Notes under the pieces: model-generated | What the model was told of the DNA's origin: nothing | The model's input: the letters and a program-made list of their open reading frames with translations, nothing else | The model's database searches: none | In this document: positions 1 to 9,981 of the stretch, in pieces | Position numbering within the stretch: position 1 is the first letter of the stretch | How the letters are laid out: each line of letters starts with the position of its first letter | Assembly: GCA_003550305.1 (NCBI GenBank) | Contig: QKYT01000597.1 | Coordinates: 3,775-45,583, forward strand | Source: Glomus cerebriforme | Lineage: Eukaryota > Glomeromycota > Glomeromycetes > Glomerales > Glomeraceae | Direction: 5' to 3' | Length of the DNA: 41,809 nt | Position numbers and translations under genes: made by a program

Positions 1-1113
1 AAAAAGGTCTTGATTATAATATAAGGAAGCCCAGTCTGCGCTTAATGAAATGTTGTGTATAGTTTTTAAAAATTTTTTTGGATTAAGATCAATAGAAATG
101 TCCTTATTCCAAACAAGAGAGTAAGGAAGATGTGCTCTATAGTAATAGGGTTGAGTATCGATGGATAAATTAGAATTAACACCTATTTTAGCTAAAGAGT
201 CTGCAGTATCATTGCCTTCAATACCAGAGTGTCCTTTAATTTTAATAAACCTAATAGCTAAATGTTTTTGATTAATAAAATACCAAATATCCACTAATAA
301 ATTATAATTATGAAATCTCAAAATGTCTCTCGTATTTCTAGTAGTTCTACTACCTAAACTTTGACTATCTAAATCGTCTTTAATGTTGCGAAGAGCATCT
401 AAGGCACATTGACTATCTGTATAAATAACTGCAGAAGAATGACAAGGTAAAGTGGAAATAGCAGTTAAAATGGCTCCTAATTCCGCTTTAATTGAGGATG
501 GTAAGGAATGGCATTTACCCGAAAATTTGATGTGAGAATGAGTACTACCCAGTCCCATTTTACAGCCGTCATCTATCGTGACGTGAAGTGAGCCATCTGT
601 ATATAATTCAAAATGACTGTTTGTGGTATCCAAATGTTGATCTAGGAGGCCTAGTAACACTTTTATGGTTTCTTCATTATGGTAATATTCCCGAATGAGT
701 AATAAAACAATATCATTACTTAAAGAAGAGTCATTAGATAAAATAATTTCCGGCCGTAAAAGTAAGGAGGATGAATCAAGTGTCACTGACGTAGGATTAT
801 TCGACATATAGTGAAGCAGAGTACGTTTCTTGGCGGGATCACTAGGAGAGGAAGAAACCTTTAATAATTTGGTGAGGTGTGACCTATCAGCTCCGATAAT
901 ACAAGTGTCCTTCTCTCTTGTAGATGAAGAATTTGGTAATGTAAAAGAACATGAGCCTTGACATTGGGTAAGTTCTAACGTGGTGTTGCCTAGGTCATCA
1001 CAAATATTATCGGCAGTGTAGTGCCTTATATCACAAATGTTATCCTCGCTTTTGTTTACAATTTGTCCAAAAAGTTGTATAGTCAGCAGAGTAGAATGTA
1101 TCCATTCTTTTTT
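1..1113 (-). pseudogene. LINE ORF fragment with RNase H domain, open to the window edge
   Basis: A stop-free minus-strand frame of 371 codons runs from just after a TGA (1114-1116) to position 1, with no stop inside the window. An RNase H fold follows a linker: TDGS, then IKAELGAI, then YTDSQCALDA, then IKGHSGIEGNDTADSLAK. These carry the expected catalytic D, E, D and the late D (the Asp of TADSLA). In LINEs this domain degrades the RNA strand of the RNA/DNA hybrid. Upstream of the TGA the same frame continues to about 1250, so one nonsense codon separates the reverse transcriptase tail from the RNase H part. There is no good ATG, and this is a fragment of a longer ORF. It is better preserved than the copy at 30.4-30.8 kb. 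Confidence 0.75.
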
Positions 1114-1250
1114 TCAACGATCCAGGGAAGGAAGGATAACAGATTCTCTAAACGCGTAAAAATTGAAAACGGGATCTTTTAGTAATGTCATAAGGTGTCT
1201 TTGGCTCTCCAGTACCAAACAGGTAAACGCCATTGGAACAGGACCTTGCG
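1..1250 (-). mobile_element. LINE (non-LTR retrotransposon) copy 1, 5'-truncated, runs off left edge
   Basis: Read on the minus strand, this segment matches the LINE copy at 30.2-31.45 kb along its whole length, by eye roughly 75-80% identical in the better stretches. It begins near 1250 inside what looks like the C-terminal part of a reverse transcriptase region, continues through a linker and an RNase H domain, and leaves the window at position 1. The 3' UTR and poly(A) tail lie outside, so a target duplication cannot be tested here. The 5' boundary near 1250 lies within about a dozen bases of the 5' boundary of the 31.4-kb copy. LINE copies are commonly 5'-truncated by incomplete reverse transcription. 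Confidence 0.85.
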
Positions 1251-1363
1251 GAGGTAACTAATCATATGTATTATATGATATAAGTTGCAATTTATTTTAT
1301 CAAAAAAATTTAATTAAAAATAAACTAAATGATTTTTACAAATATAATTTAAATATAATAAAA

Positions 1364-1469
1364 TTAGTGCTCCAAATGGTTCAGTTTGGTTAAGTTCTTA
1401 AACCGAACTGGAATTTTGGTTAGTTTTAGTTCAGTTTCCAGTTTGAACTGGAACTATTCGGAGCACTAA
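1364..1469. mobile_element. Small foldback/MITE-like element (106 bp)
   Basis: The left end TTAGTGCTCCAAATGGTTC and the reverse complement of the right end, TTAGTGCTCCGAATAGTTCC, match as imperfect terminal inverted repeats of about 20 bp. The inside is rich in GTTCAGTTT/AAACTGAAC-type motifs and codes for nothing. Short size, terminal inverted repeats and no ORF suggest a non-autonomous DNA transposon, but a target duplication is not clear in the flanking A/T-rich DNA. Related AACTGAAC-type motifs appear around 33.2 and 33.7 kb, so it may belong to a repeat family. Confidence 0.5.
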
Positions 1470-3219
1470 ATAAAATCAATTTGACAAGTTAATAATATTT
1501 TTATTTATTAAATGTAATTAATATATGCTAAAATTTATATTATTATACACATTTTTTAACATTTTTATATGCATTTATTAACTAATAATATGCATTTTTT
1601 AATTAACCTAGTATTGTTATATGCATTTTTAAACTGGCATTATTTTACTGTATATTGTTATACAACTAAAAATGTGTTGCGCAACATATTTTTAATTATA
1701 TTAGTTGATAAAAGCTTTATTATTGCGCAACACTTTTTGGTATTAAGTAACACATATATATTTACACATTATATGTCTATTTAAAATTTTCTGATGATAT
1801 AGATAATTTTTATTTTATAAAAGATTTTGAATTACTTTATAATATTTATCTATTTACTGCTTTTATTTTAAATTAAACATTGGTTTTAACTTAGAATATT
1901 AAAACTTATAGTAGTCATACATAAGAAAAATTTACAATGATAAAAATATATTCTTCATAATTTATATGACTCTTTACTAAAAAGATGATCCAACTCCTCT
2001 AAAGTGAATATATTTGGTAAATATTAAAATAACACTAAATTTATGATGAATTACAATTGTATGTAAATTTTAGGCCAATTTATTAAAAGCTTTAGCATTA
2101 TATTGGAAAGTTTTCATGTTAGATATTTAACTTAAATTTAATAATTCACATTATAATTAACCTTTTATTGTAAAAAAGGCTACAAAATTAAAAGTTCTTG
2201 GATGGATGGTTTAGTATATATCTGCATACTTTTATAAGAAAGTGATACTTATTTTATCTTTACTTAAAATTATTATAAAGATAAAGAGAAATCTTTTAGT
2301 GGTAATTTCTTTCAAATAAATTTACAATAGAGGAATAATCTGCAGAATATAAGATTGCTTGGCAAAACTAGGAGTTTTAGCAAATAGGTTAAATGATGAA
2401 ATGTAATAATTTAATAAAATTATATTAAAGTTTTATTAACTGAAAAGTTAGCAAAACTTAATGAAAGATAAAATCTGTTGAAATCTATTATAAATGGTAA
2501 AACTGATAAAACTCTGTAAAATTATAATAAAAATATAGTAAAAATTTAGTAAAACTAGGTATAAAATTTTAAAAAAGTTTAGATAAGTAATCTTATTAGA
2601 ATAAGAATCATAAAAAAATAAAAGATTAAAATTTTATTAGTAATAAAATTAATTCTAAAATTATTCTCAAATTCTTTTTCCTTAAATTTGTTCATTGATA
2701 TTACATAAGTTTTTTACAATTTAATTCTTATTCTAAAAAAAAATCACTTAAATTCTTCTTAAAAAAATATAGTTTTGATAGTAAAGCTAATATATCTATA
2801 AGCAAATTATAAAAGTATTATTCAAAAATAAAAGACAGAACTTCTAATTCTTTTAAAAAAAATATGCATGAAATGGTAAATTATTATATTATAAATACTT
2901 TATATTGGTAGAAGTTCATAAACTAGCAGAATTAAAAACTGATCTGAAAATTTAGCATAGCTTTAATTTTTAAATTATTTATCAAAAAGTCATATATATG
3001 TGACATTTTCTTTACTTATATATTTACTGTATATTCTAAAATTCTGATAAAATTTTTAAAGTTAAATTTTTTATTAATATGATAATATTTAGAATTTTGT
3101 GATTATTTTAATATGTTAGTTTATTTTACCTCTCATATTGAATAATTATATAATCTTGCTGATATAATAATTTCAAAGTAAATATGAATGCTATTTAAAC
3201 ATAATTGGACTCCTTTTTT
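1470..3219. other. AT-rich intergenic stretch without a supported gene
   Basis: No convincing coding sequence is seen; a 71-codon frame at 1569-1784 is low-complexity A/T sequence. The stretch contains three TATGCATTT-type boxes between about 1568 and 1630, two GTTGCGCAAC-type palindromes (1676-1685 and, shortened, 1733-1741), and from about 2340 a copy of a diverged dispersed repeat that is shared with 5.3 kb and 8.8-9.2 kb. Confidence 0.6.
2340..2610. repeat. Dispersed AT-rich repeat, uninterrupted copy
   Basis: The left half (AAGATTGCTTGGCAAAACTA and what follows, to about 2410) matches 5295-5360. The right half (from AAAAGTTAGC near 2443 to about 2600) matches 8800-9160, apart from the LINE stub inserted there. 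This copy therefore looks like the compact form of a unit that is split in the 5.3-9.2 kb region by the overlapping inverted repeats, the minisatellite and the LINE stub. No function is apparent. Confidence 0.6.
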
Positions 3220-3236
3220 AATATTAACTCCAAATT

Positions 3237-4880
3237 GGGGAGCAACTCTCCCTGCTGATCCTTACGCCCATTTCTCTGAAGATGTTTTGAAAAGAAAAGT
3301 TGCACTTTTTGGCTGGTTTATCCTAAAAAAGCGGTCTTTTAGTCATAGGAAAAGTTGCTCTACAACATTGAACTTAACTAGAAAGATTTAAAAAGTTTGT
3401 TATTTAGTGTCTGGCACACCAAGTTTTTTTGCAAGTCAGGTCAACATAATTTTCAGTCACCTACGTCTTTCTCAAAAGTTAATACCTGAGTGGCCATTTG
3501 ATATTCTAAGATACACTTTATGTGCACAAGACGGATAGATTAGACTTGTGGCTGCTCTTGGTAGACTCAGGAGTAGGCCTAGCATGGAGTTTCTTTGGTA
3601 GTTAAGTGGCTTTTCACTAAGTTGTTATATGGGTTTGGCTCAACAGGAAGAGGCTTTTCTGGAGTGTAAGTTTGATGAATATTTTCCTTTTTATAATTTT
3701 ATAATTCATTTTTATTGGTGAAAAGGTGGAAGACATCAAGATTTTTAGGCTTGTAAAGACAAATACTGAATTGGCTTTGAAATTATCGTATACCGCTATA
3801 TTAAGTCTGCTAACCTTGGCTGCAAATTTGGAAGAACTACTGCGGAACGGTCCTCTGGCAGGAGATGAGGGTACTGAAAATTTTGATTGACAGTTGATCA
3901 TCTGTTGATGATTGGTTCTATTATTATTACATTTTCTGGTTATTTGTTTCACAGATAGTGATCCCTAATTTTGCCCTTTAAGGTGACGTCATTGGTAGTT
4001 GAATTGAAAAATTAATAAAAAGTATAAAATGGTGCGGAAGATGTTGGGTACAGGGTTGGATATATGGCATTGGGTAGAATCGGGATGGGAGTGCTGGGAG
4101 CAAGATGTAATTTTTTCTGCAATAGGTATCTTAAGGATCAGGATTCTTTGATAGGGTTGGATATTTCTGTCACTTCTGCTTAGCACGTGTCCAAGAACTT
4201 TTGGGTAAGTAGTCGTCTCAATTCACTGGAATTAAGAACATTTAGACCATGAGAAATTGGCTTATTCTGGGATTAATTCCTACTGAGGCGGTGTTCGTAT
4301 AGACCATGGGTGTCATACAAAGTGGATAGGCAAGGTACCGGGTAATGGCCTTCAAACGAAATAGTATAAGCAGTTATCTCGATTCTTTTGAAGTATCCAT
4401 TAGGGTGACTTGAGACCAGTCTTGGTAGAAAAGTTGTAGAGGTAGAAGTAGGTTTTATTTTCTTTTCTTGTATCTTTTAGTTATAGTATTAGATAATCAC
4501 TCTTTCTTTCTGGAGGTTGATACTAGTAGTTAGCTTCTATAAATTTTTTTACAAAAGCGTAGTGACCTTTTATAACAAATCGTACTAGTTTGAAGATCCA
4601 TGATAGTTTGGGGAGAGATTTGGAAGGACTGATTAAAAGGTTTTTTATTTGGTGCTAGCACTGGGGTATGAGGGAGAATCAGAGCATACTAATATCTAAG
4701 GAGGTCTTGCTTTCAGTCCTCACTCTGAGAACTCATGTTACGTAAGTGCGACGCGTTGCAATTTTCCTTTCAGATGGAGGTTGTATATTTGTTCTTTAAA
4801 ATTTTATTTATATTGTATACTGCTTATGTACATTGATATACACGTAATAAAGTTCATGATTCAGCGCGTCTTCAAAAAAA
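3237..4880 (+). mobile_element. Unidentified 1.64-kb retroposed sequence with poly(A) tail and 17-bp target duplication
   Basis: The block is visibly richer in G/C than its surroundings. It ends with an AATAAA-type signal (4846-4851) and a short A run (4874-4882). It is flanked by the perfect direct repeat AATATTAACTCCAAATT at 3220-3236 and 4881-4897. These are hallmarks of LINE-mediated insertion. No intact ORF is present. A plus-strand frame from about 3411 reads as protein-like sequence broken by TAG codons (for example GLAQQEEAFLECKFDEYF near 3630-3680). I do not recognise the source; a 5'-truncated LINE of another family, a non-autonomous retroposon or a processed pseudogene are all possible. 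Confidence 0.75.
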
Positions 4881-4897
4881 AATATTAACTCCAAATT

Positions 4898-5563
4898 ATT
4901 TGATTCAAAATTTTACTATTGGTATCATTAGAATTAATTATAGTATATGGAGCTTATACCATAATACTATAATGTTGTAAATGTGACATAATATCAATCT
5001 GCAAAATATAAACATTAAATATTCAAAAAAAAATTAAACATCAATTAACATTAAGACATTATTAATTTATAATTCAAGAGATTGTGAAATATTTGGATTT
5101 GCTAATTACTTATAGTTATATAAAATACTGTAATTGTAATTACAATATTTTGATGGCACTTACTGTATAAATTTTACTTAAAAACTTCATATTATTAGGA
5201 GTATCATAATTTTTCACTATTTTTCAAACTCATTTTGCTAAAGATTTGAGTCTCTTCTTATAATTCCTATAAGTTTACTAGATAATTATCACTAAGATTG
5301 CTTGGTAAAATTAGAAAGTTTAGCAAATAAGCAAAATGACAAAATGTAGTAAGGGCCATAACATTTATTAGATAATATTTTAGAAGATGAAGAATAAAGC
5401 AAAATTTTACATGATATAAAATTAAGTATTTTTATTGATCAAAATTAATACTATATATATTTAAATATTATTGGTTGAAAAAAACTTATTTAGAAAGGGT
5501 GTGTAGGACTTCTTATAAATTAATATTAGGTAATATATGTTACATCAGCAAAATTTTTATATT
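4898..5563. other. AT-rich stretch with part of a dispersed repeat, no gene
   Basis: No coding sequence is supported. The segment 5290-5360 (AAGATTGCTTGGTAAAATTA and what follows) matches the left part of the repeat at 2340-2410. A 134-codon frame at 5475-5879 is produced mostly by the inverted repeats that follow and is not considered a gene. Confidence 0.55.
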
Positions 5564-5872
5564 GCAGAACTGCGCAGTTTTGCACTTTAAAAATTTGTGC
5601 AGTTTTGCGAACCTGTCAATACACATTGAAGGAAAAAGGAATTTTTTTGCAGATTTTTTGACTTTTGGAGATCTATGCAAATTTTTTTACCTTTTTTCTT
5701 CAATGTGTATTGACAGGTTCACAAAACTGCACAAATTTTTAAAGTGCAAAACTGCGCAGTTCTGCGATATAAAAATTTGTGCAGTTTTGCGAACCTGTCA
5801 ATACACATTGAAGGAAAAAGGTAAAAAAATTTGCATAAATCTCCAAAAGTCAAAAAATCTGCAAAAAAATTT
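5564..5872. repeat. Two overlapping long inverted repeats sharing a middle arm
   Basis: Inverted repeat 1 pairs 5564-5639 with 5690-5765 (about 76 nt per arm, 50-nt spacer). Inverted repeat 2 pairs about 5640-5740 with about 5771-5872 (about 101 nt per arm, 30-nt spacer). The segment 5690-5740 belongs to both, so only one long hairpin can form at a time. As a result 5590-5639 and 5770-5820 are near-identical direct repeats. The 12-bp palindrome AACTGCGCAGTT occurs at 5569-5580 and again at 5750-5761. Arms differ by only a few bases, so the structure is young or maintained. Short frames on both strands across it are by-products of the symmetry. Confidence 0.85.
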
Positions 5873-6189
5873 AAGATAAAATCTGCAAAAATTTCTGAAG
5901 AAAATATTAGATAAATCTGCAAAATATTTCAATTATACATTTTATACATATCATTTTTCAGTAATATAATGTAATTTATGTTTTATTAATTTTATTAATT
6001 ATAGTCAAATATATTTAATATATTTACAAATTAAATTACAAAAAAAACTAAGTTCCTATTCTTTGATTTTTTCTTTATATGTTGTTAATAGTTTGGACAT
6101 AGTTCCAGTTAGTTTAATTTTAACAAACAATTAAGATATTTTCATTGAAATCTCACATATTCATATCCAAAAGAATCTACAAAAGAAAA

Positions 6190-8470
6190 GAAATAATAAA
6201 CATTAATTATTAACATTCATTAACAAAGAAATTAAAAAAATATTTGAAGGTATTATACCATTGAAATCCTAGTAGAAAACCCTACAAAAAAAATAACAAA
6301 ATTTTAATTAGTAACATTTCATTAAAAATAAAAAAAATAAATAATTTTTCGAAGGTATTATATACCTTCAATTTGTAATATCACGTGTGAAATCTATAAA
6401 AGAAAAGTGAAGCATTAGTTGATGTTTCATTAAAAAAGAAACAAATCTTTGAAGGTAATATTTACCTTTAAAAAAGCTGTGAAGAATACTAGAACCTAAA
6501 AAAAAAACTAATGAAATATTAGAAAAAAATTTCACTAAGAAAAACAAAAAAAATATATATATATTTTTTGAAGCTAACTTTTGAAATTCATAATGCCAAT
6601 ACCCAGAAACTTATAAAGAAAAAAATCAAAATGTTAGTTTAATGTTTCATTAAAAAAATAATAAAAAAATATTCTCGAAGGTATTTATTTACCTTTGAAG
6701 TTTCTTTATCTCATATCAGAAGAAATCTATAAAGAAAGAAAAATGAACATTAGTTATTAATATTTTGTTAATACAATAAAAGAAAATTTTGAAGCTTACT
6801 TTCGAAATCTCATATACTCACATCATGAGACCTAAAAAAAATATTGAAATCCTGAATTACTTAATTTCAGAACCTATAAAACAAAAAATAAANAAAATAT
6901 TAGAAATAATCATTAAAAAAAACCTTTAAAAATAAAGGTAAATTTACCTTCAAAATTCTGAAAATCCACTCCTACAAAAACAGAATGTTAGTTATTAATA
7001 TTTCATTAAAAAAATAATAATAAATTTTGAAGATATACCTTCGAAATACTGCCCAAAAGAACCTATAAAAGAAAAGAAAAGAAATGTTAATAAAACGTTT
7101 CATTAAAAAAACAAAATAAATAATCCTAACAAATCTTTAATTTTGAAGTCCAAAAAGTTAAATCCAAAGTCAAAGTTCTACAAAAAAGAAAGAAATAGTA
7201 CATTAGTAATATTTCTTTAATAAAAAAAAATTATATCTTCTCCAATATAAACCTTTGAAGTTCAGGTTAAATTCTGAAGCTGAAGTCCTAATCTTTAAAG
7301 TTCAAGTCAAATCCTAAAGATCCAAACCTACAAGAAAAAAAAGAATAAAAAACATTAATAATATTCATTAAATAAAAAAAAAGATATAATTTTGAAGTTA
7401 TTACCTTTGAAATAAAAGTCTGAAGTCATACTTCAGTTTTCTGGAACCTAAAGAAAAACAAAAAGAATGGTAGTAAATGTTCATTTAATAAAAAAAAACA
7501 AACAAAAAAATTTCAAAATCTTATCTTCAAAATGAGAGTCTGAAACTGTATTTCAGTTTTCTGAAAACTAAAAAAATAAAAAGAACATTAGTAAACATTT
7601 ATTTAATAAAAAAAAATAAAAAAAGATATAATTTTGAAGTTATTACCTTCAAAATAGGAAGTTCAGAACTTATATTTTAACTTCTAAACTTAAATAAAAA
7701 GAATAAAAAATATTAGTAAATGTTCATTTAATAAAATAAAAAAATTTTGATATTTTACCTTCGAAATGGGAGTCCAGAATCGTACTTTGGTTTTCTGAAA
7801 CTTAAAGAAAACAAAAAAAATATTATTAAATATTTATTTAATAAAAAAAAATAATAAAAAAATTTTGAAATCTTACTTTCAAGAGTCTAAAGTTATACTT
7901 AAGTTTCTTAAAAAAAATAAAAGAACATATTAGTAAATGTTTATTTAATAAAAAAAAAAAAAAAAAAAATTTTTGAAGTCTTATCTTTGAAATGAAAGTT
8001 TAGAGTCATACTTCAGTTTTCTGAAACCTAAAGAAAAACAAAAGAATGTTAGTAAATGTTTATTTAATAAAAAAAAACAAAAAAAAAATTTTCAAAGTCT
8101 TACCTTCAAAATGGAAGTTCGGAGCTGTACTTCAGTTTTCTAGAACCTAAAAAATAAAAAAGAATGTTAATAAACGTTCATTTAATAAAAGTAAAAAAAT
8201 AAAAAAAAATATAATTTTGAAGTTATTACTTTTGAAATGGGGAGTTCAGAACTTACATTTTGACTTTCAAATCTAAAAAAATACAAAAGAACGTTAGTAA
8301 ATGTTCATAAATAAAAAAAAAAATAATAAATCTATTTTAAAATTATTATCTTTGAAATGGGAGTCCAGAGCTATACTTCAGTTTTCTGTAACTTAAAAAA
8401 AAAACAAAAAGAATGTTAGTAAATGTTCATTTAATAAAAAAAATATATATATATATACTTATATACCTTT
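6190..8470. repeat. Degenerate minisatellite of about 20 units, ~100-125 bp each
   Basis: A unit recurs from about 6200 to 8470. Each has an ATGTTAGTAAATGTTCATTT-type box (for example at 7467, 7583, 7710, 8046, 8411), then an A-rich run with AATAAA, then a TTTGAAGGTA...TACCTTCGAAA segment that can form a small hairpin, then in later units ACTTCAGTTTTCTGAAACCTAAA. Early units (6.2-7.2 kb) are more diverged than the later ones (7.4-8.45 kb), where the spacing is close to 115 bp. No reading frame survives, and there is no tRNA- or rRNA-like sequence. A single ambiguous base (n) lies at 6893. It is not a CRISPR array: the units are long, diverged and have no conserved repeat/unique spacer pattern. 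Confidence 0.8.
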
Positions 8471-8559
8471 GAAAGTAAGAGTTCAAAATTCTGCAAAAAA
8501 AAAAAAAAAAAAAATCTGCATGTCATAGATTAAACATGAAGTTTGAAGAACTTACCAAT

Positions 8560-9165
8560 TTTGTCCAAGACTTTGAAATCTAAAATTTAAAACAGTTAAA
8601 TAATGGTTTAACTAAAGTTTATCAAAATAAAATAAAATCTTTAAAGATTTCTACACATAATTTTTAACAAATTTGCAATATTGGAGATTATTGCAGATTT
8701 TTTCTAAAAACTTTATTAAAAAAATTTGAAGAAAATTATTTGAAGAACTGCACAGATATTTATCAAAAATATATAAAAAAAGCAGAAATCTGCAAATTTA
8801 AAAGTTAGCGAAATTTAATAAAAGGTGAAATCTGTCAAAACCTATTATAAATGGAGAAACTAACAAAACTTTGCAAAATTAAAATAAACCCATAGTAAAA
8901 TTTTTTTTTTTTTAAACAGACAAGTTAATTGAGTTTATTTATAATTATAGAAATTCATTAAAAATACATAATTATGATATGATAAATCATGAATATACCC
9001 TCTATAGAAAAAAAGCATAATTTGTCACGTAAAAAGAAGATTTGTAAAGATGGTCCTTGTTGCCAAAGGTTCTTAGCATTAGATTCTTATGCTTAATCTG
9101 ACCCTTATAGTAAAAATTTGGTAAAACTAAATGCAGGATTTTAGAAGAATTTAGACAAACAATTC
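8560..9165. repeat. Dispersed AT-rich repeat interrupted by a LINE stub
   Basis: From about 8800 to 8900 and from 9107 to 9165 the sequence aligns with 2443-2600 (shared CTATTATAAATGG, ACAAAACT, TAGTAAAAATTTGGTAAAACT and GGATTTTAGAAG-type stretches). The 206-bp block between, with a T run at its left, is absent from the 2.5-kb copy. This is therefore a second copy of the repeat into which a LINE 3' end has inserted. Confidence 0.6.
8901..9106 (-). mobile_element. 5'-truncated LINE 3' end (about 206 bp)
   Basis: On the minus strand this ends with an A/T-rich 3' UTR (TATGCTTTT, GGGTATATTC, CATAATTATGTATT, AATTAACTTGTCT) followed by an A run (T run 8901-8913 on the plus strand). The same 3' end closes the plus-strand fragment at 27.0-27.41 kb and, more distantly, the copy starting at 28923. 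It is flanked by ATAGTAAAA at 8892-8900 and 9107-9115, a likely target duplication. Only 3' UTR remains and there is no coding sequence. Confidence 0.75.
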
Positions 9166-9981
9166 CAGTTATACCATCTGAATTGAAAATACTCCCAGAA
9201 AATAGAAATATATTCTTAATTGTAATGAAGTAATGTTGGAATAAAGGAAATATTTTTATTAATTAAATAAAGAAAGTAATTTATGGTGAAAACTATATTA
9301 AAATAAAAGTAATATTTTATAAAGTATTTAAAGATAGTGGTAAACCAAGTATAAGTTATAATAAAAAGATCCAAGTTGTGGCAAACAAATATTTCATTTG
9401 GAAACTTAATTGGCACTGGGGAATTACCTAATGTCTTAATCTACTTTGTATAGGCACTTTTATATTCCTGTATTTCAGATATACATTTTTGCGTCAATAA
9501 AAATAAATCTTTTAAGATTCTATAATTAAATATAGTTATTTTTTATTAGATATTCTAACAATAACTATCTTTTTAGAATTTGCCTATTATAGCAATATTT
9601 CAACTAAACTATACATTTTGCTTATACTTTTGTAAGTATAAATTGTAAAAAAGAAGTTTGTAAAAAATAATTTTTTTTTTTTTATTTTTTGTTTTTGTTA
9701 AAAAATGTAGGCTACTAATAGAACTGTGTTTATTAACTTTATAATTGATAAAATGTGAATATTTAATAAAATAGATTTGTAATACAAAAAATATGTTATT
9801 CTGGAATGTTTAAAATCATTAGTATGGATATTTAATATTATATATGAAATAATTTTATGTAAAAAAAAATATGTAATATTTTATATAAAATATAAATTGT
9901 TAGAAAAAAAATTTACTATACAGTTTCGAAATTAAGCACTAAGTAACCAAATAACCGGCAGGTCTCCCAGAATATTATTTA
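9166..9981. other. AT-rich stretch; 3' flank of the cystinosin-like gene
   Basis: No supported gene. A 66-codon minus-strand frame (9216-9416) is low-complexity and has no recognisable features. The right end (9900-9981) is the likely 3' UTR of the transporter gene that follows on the minus strand. Confidence 0.5.

Noticed and set aside
3617..4186. Minus-strand frames of 111 and 65 codons inside the 1.64-kb insertion
   Set aside because: They run against the orientation shown by the poly(A) tail and have no recognisable domain.
5475..5922. Frames of 134 (+) and 67 (-) codons
   Set aside because: They encode mirror-like peptides because the DNA is palindromic, and they disappear outside the inverted repeats.
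6190..8470. Possible CRISPR array from regularly spaced repeats
   Set aside because: The units are ~100-125 bp, diverged over their full length, and have no constant repeat/unique spacer pattern; the host is a eukaryote.
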